From assembly GCF_037126465.1 (NCBI RefSeq), contig NC_088205.1, positions 31,665,482-31,729,481 of the forward strand: a stretch of 64,000 nt of DNA, read 5' to 3'. The position numbers and the translations under genes were made by a program. Shown one piece after another: positions 41,519 to 51,579 of the stretch; the stretch's first letter is position 1; every line of letters starts with the position of its first letter. Origin of the DNA: Ornithodoros turicata. Its lineage: Eukaryota; Arthropoda; Arachnida; Ixodida; Argasidae. Below the pieces are notes generated by a model, which had not been told where the DNA came from, searched no databases, and worked only from the letters and a program-made list of their open reading frames with translations.

Positions 41519-41650
41519 TGTAAGACTTCAGTCCTATCTCTTCTTCTTCTTCTTCTTCTACCAATGAGATAAAACCCTTCTTCTTAAAACCCTAGAATGA
41601 GGCCCGTGCCCCATTCCTCTTCCTCTTTTCTCACCTGTCGGCACCTTACA
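41519..41650 (-). repeat. Gypsy 5' LTR (132 bp)
   Basis: Reads TGTAAGGTGCCGACAGG...CTTACA on the minus strand. Contains a (TTC)n run on the plus strand. Confidence 0.88.
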
Positions 41651-41655
41651 ATAAC

Positions 41656-42352
41656 TTTGCAATAGTAACTTCTACACGCAGAAGACGCAAACAACTCATC
41701 TGAAATGCAAATTAAGGTGTTTGCTACAGCGAAAATCAACGCACACAACTTAAAAATACTTTCCCAATTAGTAGAATATTTTTATTAATATCAATCGAGC
41801 GATCATCTGAAGCAAACTCAAAGCAGTAATTAATTTAGGGAAACACTTTCTGACCACGCGCGCAAATGCATCACAGAAACACGTCTTTTTCATTCAGGAC
41901 CTACTAGTGGCCTGTCTGACCTTTCCCCCTCTCTCTATCTTTAATAAACATATCCCCCCCCCTACTAGTGGATTCGAAGTGAGAGGGGGAATCCGCTAGC
42001 CATAAAGTTCCCATACACTTCCGTTAAGGTTACGCCCGCAGGGAGTAGGGGAATTCTACAACGGTGTTGGTACACAATGCGTAGTTGAAAACCATAAACT
42101 CGCTCCTGCAAGTCAAGTTAGTGAAGGGACGTTGCTGGCGTGGTCTTGTACGTAGAATCATTGAAAGCACACGTTTTTCTTACTCATCACATCTTTTTTG
42201 TAAACTGACTTTCATAATTCTAACGCCAGGTGGAACATTCTAAACGCAATAACATAATACATTTTTAATAAATAAAATTAGCACCGATATGATTTAATTA
42301 AGTGTCGAGGCACACTACAAAACAGAACAGACAATTGCTATACATTGAAGAG
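41656..42352. other. Upstream part of the copy 2 core, no gene seen
   Basis: AT-rich core sequence, homologous at both margins to 15500-15695 of copy 1. A stretch of roughly 375 bp (about 41836-42213) has no counterpart there and contains CCTACTAGTGG twice; it is probably a further small insertion. Confidence 0.45.
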
Positions 42353-42784
42353 ATGGACGGATTTTGTACTCGTTACCACAGGTCATGGGAGGACCTGATA
42401 AAAAGCTGCTTCGAAAAGGAGGAGCCTTGAAGCGATTCAATTATCGCTGCATTTCGATACGTCCTAGACATGGTCGTATTCAGAGATATGGTGCAGATTA
42501 CGGAATTCAAGATGCGAGAACTTGTATGCCGAATCTACAATGGTTATAAAAATATTTGCACGTCAACACCGGAAGGACCACTGGGATTGATGGTGGAGTT
42601 TTTGAGGTTTGCTAACGAAGAATTGAAATACACTAGACCAGACGTAATTGTAATCATTGCAATGGGCATTGCATTAATCAAGAAAGCAATCAGATCAAAT
42701 TATCACATACAAGCAGTCTATATCGCACGATTCATTACGGATTTGTTGAAATTACACCTAACGGTTGAAATGGGACGTACATAA
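42353..42784 (+). pseudogene. 140-aa conserved gene, copy 2, premature stop
   Basis: Homologous along its length to 15696-16118. Codon 26 is TGA (42428-42430) where the other copies have CGA. After it the frame is clean to the stop at 42784, and the downstream ATG at 42470 could at most give a 104-aa product. About 85 percent identical to the copy 1 protein over that part. Either a recent pseudogene or a gene restarting internally. Confidence 0.75.
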
Positions 42785-42847
42785 AAAATCTTATCACGTG
42801 ATATATTCCACTAGAGCCTCTACACATTTATTTTCTTCTATCAGTCA

Positions 42848-43213
42848 ATGATGTCGAATGAACAGAAGTTCATGATTGTCGTGCAAGGTCTGATGTATCA
42901 TCATTTATTGAAACTCAACAAACATATCAATTGCGGTGGACCACCGGACGATTTTCATCTAATACTATCGTGTACGCCATTCAAGAATCTTCATACAAAG
43001 AAAGGAAACATCAATAAGAGACTGTGCAAGTTCATCGCTACAAAGTGCAAGTTGTTGAAGCAATACAAACACGGCGACAACATATCACCTGCGCTAATCA
43101 ACGCTGGTTTCAAGCGCCCAATAATCAGAATAAATTACTTGATGTCTTCGGAATTCATCAATCAAGACAACAAACAACAAACGAAAACTTTGGAGTTTGG
43201 AATAGAACTGTAA
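42848..43213 (+). CDS. Conserved basic protein, copy 2 (120-121 aa)
   Basis: Homologue of 16188-16535 with about 88 percent identical residues and an intact frame from a double ATG (42848 and 42851). The last dozen residues differ because of a short insertion (CAACAAA) that shifts the end of the frame. It keeps the CGGPPDDFH and Lys/Cys-rich segments. It follows the broken 140-aa gene with the same 60-70 bp spacing as in copy 1, and an AATAAA lies just after the stop. Confidence 0.75.
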   Translation: MMSNEQKFMIVVQGLMYHHLLKLNKHINCGGPPDDFHLILSCTPFKNLHTKKGNINKRLCKFIATKCKLLKQYKHGDNISPALINAGFKRPIIRINYLMSSEFINQDNKQQTKTLEFGIEL

Positions 43214-43631
43214 TTTATCGAAATAAACAAGTGTATAATTGAAATATAAATTGTATTCTTTGTCATCATTGTAATGTATTCTACACATCGCAACGAAAAC
43301 AGCTTATGATTAGATTGAAGATTGCTAAGGAGACGTTTATTCCACACTATGTACAAGGATCTTCGCATGGAATCAGCGCTGGCAATCAAAGAGATTTTAC
43401 ACGACAACACCGACACCCGCAGGAAAGAATTGTAGAAGAATCGCTAATAGAAATTTAGAGGCATGTTACATCAATCTTTGTTTACAAAAGAGGATCACTA
43501 ATATTTTGCGAAAGCTTATTTTATGAATTAAATTGCACAGTGTATATATTTTCTCAAACGATTGGACAGTTGACAATACTATATTGAAAGGAATCTATTA
43601 TCAAATGATGTGCAGTCTACAATTATAATCA

Positions 43632-43841
43632 TCATAACATGCGGCACATAGTTCCAATAAGATTTTGGGAGAATCGAATCACACAACTGTCATCAGAAAT
43701 GTTTAACCAATGAAGATGAGCACTATGCATAACATACGTAATTATAATAAGTAAATATTCGTTTTGCAAACTTAACCAAAGCAGCACACATAAACGTAGC
43801 TCCAATTCACAGAATGTACCCGAGGTTTTTTCATTAGCCAT
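43632..43841 (-). pseudogene. Cys-rich frame, copy 2, truncated
   Basis: The N-terminal third matches the Cys-rich frame of copy 1 (HWLN.SD..CVIRFSQNLI), but the CxxC-containing C-terminal part is gone and there are indels in the hydrophobic stretch. It is non-functional in this element. Confidence 0.6.
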
Positions 43842-45078
43842 ACTGAAAAACTATGAGTCTATTCATTATGTCACGGCATACGAGACACTACAACTGGGAA
43901 GGACATACTTTAATTTTAGAAGATTTTAGCTCATAATGAAACAAAACGCAAACTACACCACCAAAGGTTCTTGTTCAAATTTTCGAAGTCAAAACTGTAT
44001 ACTCTTTCTTACAATTTTTTAAGATATAGATTAAAAAGCTGTCTATATAGTCACATATTGTATACAAGATATTTGTTTGTACATTAATTGATAAAATTTA
44101 TCAGATCACATTCCGGAGCAGTGGAGACTATCAGTAAGTGTTTAATTAAAATTTGAACTGCTGCTGCAATTCACGAACTGAGTTGTAGAAATTGTAATCT
44201 CACAGCTTTAGCTGGCTCACTTTGATACGCGAAGGTTTTAAGAACTCTTTCACGATGACAGAGAATTTAATCGAGTGTATTGTTATTTTCTATATACTCT
44301 ATAACGTAATGTAAATCCTCCATGTCGTGGATATTAAAAGTTACGAATATTTTTTGAACAAAATTTACTTAAAACTCGAAGAAATGGTCAAGAAATGGTC
44401 TCGATGTAATTAAATTTGATTCTCGTTTTCGAATAAGTATTGTTTCTATCATTGAATAAATTTGACTTTCTCTTTTTGCTTCAGATATTCACTCGATTGA
44501 TATTTTGTGAGTTGAGAATAATGTATGCATAATAGTTGTGTGAGATCTGAAATAGATTAAAATGCAGCGTTTCTCGTTTTGGTTGAGTATTGTTTGCGCC
44601 GATAATATTTCTCATTTGCTTAGATAATGTTTCTCTAAAACCAGTTTGCACTGACATAAAAGTCTATTCTTAGATTTTTTGCGTACTATTGTTTGTTGAT
44701 AGAATTCTTATTGTGTTCTTGAGAATTGAATAATTCCAATGTCTATTTGCGATAAATAAAAAATTTCGTCTCTGTACACCAGTCCTAAGAATATTTCCTT
44801 TTGGAGGAAAGAATGTGAAAAAGAGAGAGGGTTTCCCCACTCCATAGATTGACAAAGGATATGCGGTTTCTTTGCTTTTGGGGTGTATAGAGGGAGAGAG
44901 TGACCCCACCGGTCTCGAGTCTGGTTGTACTGTGTAAAGCATAGCTGTGCTGCGTGTTTGGATACCTCTGTCAAGGTAATGTTTATAGTGCCTGAGTAGG
45001 ATGAAAATTCTGTATTGTTAGGTCGCAAGGTTGATTTTGTGATAGTTCAAAAGATATATTATTTCCATTTCAATTTGT

Positions 45079-45087
45079 AATGTTTGA
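45079..45087. repeat. 9-bp TSD (AATGTTTGA) of the LINE insertion, left copy
   Basis: Repeated at 46795-46803. The left TIR of the same element preserves the empty site (near 36731-36739, reversed, as AATGATTGA). Confidence 0.85.
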
Positions 45088-46794
45088 ACAACAACTTTAT
45101 TTGTGACCTTGGAGAGTGGGGAGTTTCATCGCCACAGGCGATACTCTACCCCAGTGCTGGTTGGAATGGGAGGAATAAAATAACGAGCCCCTTCACAATA
45201 ACAATCGAAGTCCGATGGTGTCCAGAAATGTCAGAAGAGCTCTGAGCGCAGAGCGTTGCTGGGCTGGATTGGACCAGGGACCAAGCAATTTCGATAGGGA
45301 GAAAGGGCGAGAGTCCAGCTGACGAAGAGACTCGGAGAGTGTGGTTCGGGAAGGTTGGTAGTGAGGGCAATGAAGAAGAATATGCTCCAGATCCTCAAGA
45401 GCACCACAGTGGCTGCAGGTGGGAGAGTCAACTTGTCTCAAGCGGTAACGCCACTGAGCTGTAAAGGCCATATCGAGGCGCATTCGGTGGATTAATGCAG
45501 CATCTTGACGAGAGGTGTTTCGTGGCATGCGGAAAGCGAGCGTTGGATCAACTCTGCTCAACATAGAGGGGGGAAGAATGTCGCTTGTCCGTTGGCGGTA
45601 AGCCAGGGGTGTCACTAGGCGTCGCAGAATTGAACGGCGGTCTCCTCGCAGCAGAACAATACGGGTCCGGTTCCGATACGAGAGTGCTGCTTCTGCGGCG
45701 CTGTCGGCCTGCTCGTTCCCCACGACACCACAATGGGCTGGAACCCACTGGAGAACTAGCCTGTGGCCTGCGGCGTAGATAGTGTGGTAAGCCAGTAACA
45801 CATCTGTGACGAGGGCTGCGGATGGGCCTCGTATGCCGGAATTTTCAATTGCTTGAAGTGCAGACTTGGAGTCTGTAAAGACTGCCCATTCCCGGGGTGT
45901 AAAATCAGCGATGTGTTGTAGAAAGAAAAGGATGGCATAGAGTTCCGCAGCTGTTGAGGAGGTTGGATGTGAAAGGCGTCGTCCTTGCACTATGCCTTCG
46001 GATGGTATGACGAATGCTGAGGCGGAGTTGTTGTTTCCGGATGCGCCATCTGTATATGCTGCCGTAAACGTAGAAAACTTCTCGTCTACCAGAGCATGAA
46101 AATGGGCTCGGAGGACTTGAGGGGGGACCTGATCTCTTCTTTCCAGAAGGTTTGGGAGGCGTACAAAAGTGGGCGGTACCGGTAGAGACCAGGGGGCTTC
46201 CCGCGGTATAGTGTCCTTAGTTATGAAGCCAGTGAGAGTCTCGCGTGTTCTCTGCGCTACTCGAGAGAAGTCGCTTTTAAGGCGGTATCGAATTTTCCTG
46301 AGGAGCGGGTGGCGGGGAATGTGAGCACGCAAACGGAGGTAGTGCCGAGCCGTCTCCCGTTCACGGAGAACTTCAATCGGGAGCTCACCAGCTTCAGCCA
46401 GTACTTGCCGTGTTTCAGCCATTCTTGGAACTCCGAGGCATCGACGAAGGCTTCGAGCAAACAGGGACCGAAGTGTATTTAATGAAGTTGTTGATATCCT
46501 GTGCAGAATAGGAAGGCTGTAAAGCACAGTCGCCCTCACCAATGCCGCGTGAACCGCGAGCAGGGAACGCTGATCACAGCCCCATCCTGAGCCAGAAAGA
46601 TGTTGAATTGCGGGGAGCCATCGCTGCACTTTAGTTTCAAAGTGTTTAATGTGCCGAGCCCAGCGCAAATCCGAGTCGATTACCACGCCAAGGAAGTGGT
46701 GAAAGCGTACCGAGTAGCGTAGAATGCTTCCTTGGGGGACTCCTTGAGGAACAGGATGCTGAGGGCTTTGGCCTTGGGACGTACGGACAGCGAC
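45088..46794 (-). mobile_element. I-type LINE, 5'-truncated and internally deleted
   Basis: Minus-strand insertion in the right TIR with a 9-bp duplication. Its 3' end is AAATAAAGTTGTTGT rather than poly(A). The 3' UTR contains the stem-loop ATCGCC-TGT-GGCGAT. The 5' edge lies within RT. Closely related to the copy at 53.96-57.46 kb. Confidence 0.9.
45193..46794 (-). CDS. LINE ORF2 fragment: RT scrap, RNase H, zinc-like C-terminus
   Basis: The frame is open from the 5' edge of the insertion. It starts in RT (GVPQGSIL) and jumps at once to the thumb region (FHHFLGVVIDSDLRW), so the YADD-containing catalytic part has been deleted and the reverse transcriptase is dead. Downstream, the RNase H domain is intact: TDGASG, AAELYAIL, FTDSKSAL and GNEQADSAA supply the catalytic D, E, D, D. 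The C-terminal CSHCG...H...C motif is also present. As a long open frame, it is easily mistaken for a gene. Confidence 0.85.
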   Translation of the reverse strand, partial: VAVRTSQGQSPQHPVPQGVPQGSILRYSVRFHHFLGVVIDSDLRWARHIKHFETKVQRWLPAIQHLSGSGWGCDQRSLLAVHAALVRATVLYSLPILHRISTTSLNTLRSLFARSLRRCLGVPRMAETRQVLAEAGELPIEVLRERETARHYLRLRAHIPRHPLLRKIRYRLKSDFSRVAQRTRETLTGFITKDTIPREAPWSLPVPPTFVRLPNLLERRDQVPPQVLRAHFHALVDEKFSTFTAAYTDGASGNNNSASAFVIPSEGIVQGRRLSHPTSSTAAELYAILFFLQHIADFTPREWAVFTDSKSALQAIENSGIRGPSAALVTDVLLAYHTIYAAGHRLVLQWVPAHCGVVGNEQADSAAEAALSYRNRTRIVLLRGDRRSILRRLVTPLAYRQRTSDILPPSMLSRVDPTLAFRMPRNTSRQDAALIHRMRLDMAFTAQWRYRLRQVDSPTCSHCGALEDLEHILLHCPHYQPSRTTLSESLRQLDSRPFSLSKLLGPWSNPAQQRSALRALLTFLDTIGLRLLL

Positions 46795-46803
46795 AATGTT
46801 TGA

Positions 46804-47790
46804 TAGTTTGTTTCGCTATTATTTTCCTGTGTGTTGTTTACATGTTGGCAGATGCGTCGTTCAAAGCGTTTCTCTGCTATTCATCCGTGCATGTTTATCG
46901 TTTTGATAGATTGTTTTTTCAATTATTTTCTTTTGTGTACCTCTTGTTTGCTTTGGTGCATTTGTTTTGGTTCTCTATTAGCTGTTGATTGTATTTCTCA
47001 TTATTTCATTGCATGTACCTATTGTTTACGTGTGGATGGTGTGCCGTTCAAAGTGTTTCTCTGCTATTCATCCGTGCATGTTTCTTGTTTTGATAGATTC
47101 TTTTTCAATTATTTTCTTGCATGTGTCTGTTGTTTACACATTGGTAGATGTGCCGTTTAGAGTGTTTCTCTGCTATTCAGTGTTAAGTGCGTGCATGTTT
47201 CTCGTTTTGATAGATTCTTTTTCAATTATTTATCCTTTGTGTACCTCTTGTTTATGTGTTGGATTTTGGCTCTCTATTATCTGTTGATGTTGTTTCAATA
47301 GTATTTTCCTGTCTGTTGTTTATACACGTTGGTAGATGTGCTGTTTAGAGTGTTTCTCTGCTATTCAGTGTTAAGTGCGTGCATGTTTCTCGTTTTGATA
47401 GATTGTTCTTCAGTTATTTATCCTTTGTGTACCTCTTGTTTATGTGATGGATTTTGGTTCTCTATTAGCTGTTGATTTTGTTTCTCATTATTTCCTTGCG
47501 TGTGTGCTATTATTTACGTGTGGATAGTGTGCCGTTCAAAGTGTTTCTCTGCTCTTCATCCGTGCATGTTTATCGTCTTGTGTTTATCATTATTTCCTTG
47601 CGTGTGTGCTATTATTTACGTGTGGATGGTGTGCCGTTCAAAGTGTTTCTCTGCTATTCATCCGTGCATGTTTATCGTTTTGATAGATTCTTTTTCAATT
47701 ATTTTCCTGCATGTGTCTGTTGTTTACACGTTGAATTGTGCATTGTTTTGGATCTCTATTAATGCTAGCTGTTGATCGTTTTGTTTCTCA
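46804..47790. repeat. Tandem repeats within the right TIR
   Basis: Mirror of 35754-36740, read as TTTCTCTGCTATTCATCCGT, GCATGTTTATCGTTTTGATAG and TGTTGTTTACA blocks. The Cys/Phe/Ile-rich translations are not proteins. Confidence 0.85.
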
Positions 47791-48945
47791 TTATTTCCGT
47801 ATGTCTATGCTGTTTACTTAATAAGAAATTGATTAACTAAAAGTTGTGTAATGTTGGAATAATCAACTTATCTCCCGTATTGCCCTCGAAAATGTTCATA
47901 ACTGTCACAAAACAGGCGTACGCCTCCCGTCTTCAACAAATCAGGGCAGATATTATTAGAGCTTGTTGTTGGCTAGGAGCATGCTATGCGGTGAAGTTCA
48001 TTTTCTAATATATTTTCTGTGTTGGATTCATAAAACAAAGTAAGGTTTGTAGTGTCTCTTAGAATGAAAATTGCATGGGATTCGACTAGATTAAGTCACG
48101 AGGATGATTTTATGATAGTTAAAATGATAGATTATTCTCCTGCTCTGTTGTTTTGATTAAGAATATCTTCTTTGGTTAAATGTAGTGTTATAGATTTTAT
48201 TTCCTCTTGTGTTCGTGACATTCGTGTCCCGTGGTCTTCCAGGTTCTCTGCTGTCCACAATTAACTATATCTATTAGAACTTTGTAATTAAAACTCCACT
48301 ACGGTGCTCACGTAATAATGTTAGACTTTTTATAATAAAACTTTTAATTTTGATTGTAATCGTATTGATCAAAATATCTTCTTTGATTAAAATGTGCTAC
48401 TTCTTCTGCTTAATTGAAAACTTGCGTGATTATCACTAATAAAAAATTGTGATACCCCTTCAATGCTATTGCAACAGATTTTTGGCTAAGTTTTTCTCCT
48501 TTAAACAGAGTCATAACATAATTCCTGACACTAATGACTTTAATAAATATATTTTCACTTGTACTTTTGTGTATGGCTATCCTTTGCATGTAAACCGCCT
48601 ACTGCACACCTGTTGTAGCTGGAAAAAATTGCGATTGAAATCGACACAGATTGAAAAATGACGAAAGAAGTCGGCCCAGGCTGAAAAATGTGAGCGGGTA
48701 AGCGCGCACGCAGCCTTCCGGCACGCTCCGCACACCGGTAAGAGCCTCCACCCGAGCGCCGCCCGCCGGTCGCGGGAAAAATACGCGAAAAAAGTCGGCG
48801 TGACGGTGGCGCTGCCCTGGTGGGAATGTTGTAGTTTCTCATCCCCGTAGTCTCTCAACCTAATATTACTACTGCGTTCTGTCCCCAAAATGTTATCTAG
48901 GAACACATGTGTCCGGAATGTTTTTTCAGTACTGCACCCTTGTGA

Positions 48946-50449
48946 AAAATTGTTTGGTCAGCCAATAGACAAGTCATGGACAAAACGTCCATTGAATCTA
49001 TATAGACGGTCCATTGCCTTCCCATAGACCACCTTTGTTCACACCTCTTTCCTTCCCATAGACGGTCAATGGGAGATTGGCTGCAACTGTCTATAGACAA
49101 CCTACTATAGAAAGGAAAATGATCAACTACCATTGCCTGTCTATTGACTTTCCATTGACTGGCCACTGACCCACGATTGCCTTTCTATTATCATTATATT
49201 CACCCAATTCGGATTCATGAACTGTAATATGTTGAATATGAATCCGTAATTATGTTGAGTTCCTGTTGTGTGAATATGTATTGATGTTTTTAACCTATAC
49301 TGACAGGCAATACATGGCCGTCATTGGCACGTGTCCAGGGTCACGGTGGATAATCATTATGTGCCATTCGCAATTACTTAATTCTCGTGGTTTCAGGACG
49401 TCCACCTCTGGGCATGTAGCATTGGCATCTCCTTCCTCAGAGAAAACAGATACCATATATTGTTTGACTTGCGAGCTTCCGCAAATTCGAGTGTCGTGCT
49501 TCCTCTGAGTTAGAATGAAGGGTGAGGTATCCCTGCTTAATTCGATTACGCATCCATCCAAGACCGAAGTAAGGAATATCTCGGAGTATTAAATCACCAC
49601 CAAGATAACGCCTGTGTTTGTAACTGTTTTGTGTTTGAGACATTCAGTAGGTCCATTGAAAATGAAACTTATGCAGTGAGAATGCTACATGCATCAATGT
49701 GAACCTGCATGGAAACTACGCACTGCACAAGTTTGACTTTCAATGGACCTACTGAATGTCACAGACCGAAAGCAGTTACAAACACAAGCGTTATCTTGGT
49801 GTTGGGTTACTACTCCAAGCAATTCCTCAACTCGGGGTTAGATGTATGCATAATTGAATTAAGCTGGAACACCTCACCCTTCATGCTGACGCGTCACAGA
49901 CGAGCAGGGCACTCGAATTTGCGGAAGCCTGAAAGTCAAGTAATATATGATATCTCTTTTCTGCTTGGAAGCGATGACGGTGCTACGTCCTTGCACTGGT
50001 TAAGCTATTGCAGATGGCACTAAGGATTATTCTCAATGATCCTAGACGTGTGCCAATGATGGTCATGTATTGCTTCTCAACACAGGGGAAAAAAACGTCA
50101 CTTTCGACCTCAGCAAAATTCCATGTTCGGACTCAACTGATGACGGCTCATGATTCCGAATAGGGGCCATATGATGGTCGAAGGGGAATATTGACCAGTG
50201 GCCAGTCTATCGTCAGTCTATAGAAGGTCAATAGGCAGGCAATGGCAGATATTTGTTTCCTTTCTATAGCAGGTTGTCTATAGACTGTTGGTGCCAATCT
50301 CCTATTGACAGGCCAAAGAAAGGATACACGATAGTCCAAAAGATGTCTATAGACTTGAAACATACAGGCTGTATATTCAGTAGTCCAAAGGAAGTCTATT
50401 CAGGAAATAGGACGTCCAAATGATGTCAATAGAGTGGCTAAACTTATTT
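48946..50449. mobile_element. Fold-back element rich in GTCTATAGAC, 6-bp TSD
   Basis: A 1.5-kb near-continuous inverted repeat with arms of about 650-700 bp. Outer parts are rich in CTATAGAC/GTCTATTG units (48955-49190 versus 50170-50440). Inner matches include CCAAGATAACG...GTGTTTGTAACTG against its reverse (49598-49635 versus 49770-49800). It is flanked by TTGTGA (48940-48945 and 50450-50455) and interrupts the Gypsy RT frame, which reads through when it is removed. No transposase. Confidence 0.78.
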
Positions 50450-51422
50450 TTGTGAGGGATGACTCCATTTTCCTCTGGAAAATTGCTGGAACTGGTGCTA
50501 CTCCACATGGTAAGCGGTTGTAGGAGAAAAGTCCCCTATGTGTGTTCAGCACCGCTACTTTCTTTGACTCGTCATTCAGTGGCATGGCAGTATGCCTCTC
50601 TTAGATGTTAAATCTAACTTCGTGAACCAGTAGCCGTCTTCTGAGTGAAGCAAACATGTCCTCCAACTTGGGTAGAGGGTACTGATCTGCTTCAGAAGCT
50701 GTGTTCAATATGACCTTAAAATCCCTACACAGTCTCAGGCTGCCGTCTCTCTTCAGCGCAGGTACCACTGGAGTGACCCACTCGATGTGTTCAATAGGTG
50801 ACAAGATGCCTTTTTGCACGTTCTGTCCAGTTCGTCACCCACTCTGTCTCGCACTGCATATGGCAGTCAGCGCGCCTTGAAGAACTTTGGGTTGACGTTC
50901 TTCCGCAGGTTGATGTGTTGGTGGTCCCTACATCGTACCGGTTCCTGGAATAGGTCTTTCGACTCGCTCTTGAGGCTGGTCACCAATTCATGTACGTGAT
51001 TGCCATCCTTCAGAAGTTCTAGTTGCTGAATGATGTCTCGTGCACAAAGAGCTGATTCTGAACACTTCGCTATGTACAGGTTGTTGCTAGACGAGGGAGA
51101 GACCAGGACAGCTGTTCGCTGGATGTTCGTCAGAGAGCAACTGAACGAGCCAGATTTATTTCCCGCGCGCCTTGGCAGGCTGCGCGCTGACGATGACAAT
51201 GGCGCTACAAGGTGACGTTCCACTTCCCTGCCTTGATGCCTCTCTGGCAGCTGTATGACACCCAACAATGCCAGCTTTCCAGTGTAGTGGTACAGGTATC
51301 GGGTTGTTTTCTGCGACGGTGGCCATGATGCCGCCCCATGTTGGTAGGTATCCCGAGGAATGACACTCACCGATGATCCTGTGTCTACCTGCGTGGTGGG
51401 TCTTCCCTCGGTTGGCGGACTG

Positions 51423-51579
51423 CAGTGGCGTAGCCAGCAAAATATTTCGAGAGGAGGATTTGTGAGGACTTTACATGGGGAAGAGGATTTCCCTGCGTTT
51501 CCCTCTCGCAAATGCTCTACCAAAGGTACGATTTTGAGGGATTTGAACCCCCGAAAGACCCACTCTTGCTACGCCACTG
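51423..51579. mobile_element. hAT-type MITE (157 bp) with CAGTGGCGTAGCC ends
   Basis: Starts CAGTGGCGTAGCCAGC and ends TTGCTACGCCACTG, the common hAT MITE terminus. The flanking octamers GCGGACTG (51415-51422) and GCGCACTG (51580-51587) match at 7 of 8 positions, in line with the 8-bp duplications of hAT elements. Confidence 0.85.

Larger units (their letters stand above)
37426..41650 (-). mobile_element. Gypsy (Ty3-like) LTR retrotransposon, coding-intact
   Basis: Minus-strand element with very short LTRs at 37426-37517 (92 bp, 3' LTR) and 41519-41650 (132 bp, 5' LTR). The shorter one lacks about 40 bp between two TTCTTCTT runs, which looks like a slippage deletion. Outside the LTRs is a 5-bp ATAAC duplication. 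Gag and pol frames are uninterrupted and linked by a -1 frameshift signal. The candidate primer-binding site inside the 5' LTR is TTGGCGCAGACGACAAC and the polypurine-like tract before the 3' LTR is CACCCCGGGGCC. It sits close to the boundary between the left TIR and core of Polinton-like copy 2. Confidence 0.9.
34648..48873. mobile_element. Polinton-like element, copy 2: TIR-core-TIR, 6-bp TSD
   Basis: Both ends begin AGTAGTAATATTAGG (31 terminal bases identical by eye) and are flanked by a perfect 6-bp duplication. TIRs run 34648-37412 and, reversed, 44401-48873; each is about 2.75 kb after removing a LINE inserted in the right one. The unique core (37413-44400) is about 2.76 kb after removing a Gypsy insertion. 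Native length is about 8.3 kb. AG...CT termini and 6-bp duplications are those of Polinton/Maverick elements (established for that group), but PolB, integrase, packaging ATPase and capsid genes are all absent, so this would be a non-autonomous or deleted relative. The TIRs are unusually long relative to the core. It interrupts a Gypsy reverse transcriptase frame. Confidence 0.82.
44401..48873 (-). repeat. Right TIR of copy 2
   Basis: Reverse counterpart of 34648-37412. It holds a LINE insertion (45088-46794) and the mirrored tandem repeats (46804-47790). It ends ...ATATTACTACT. Confidence 0.88.
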
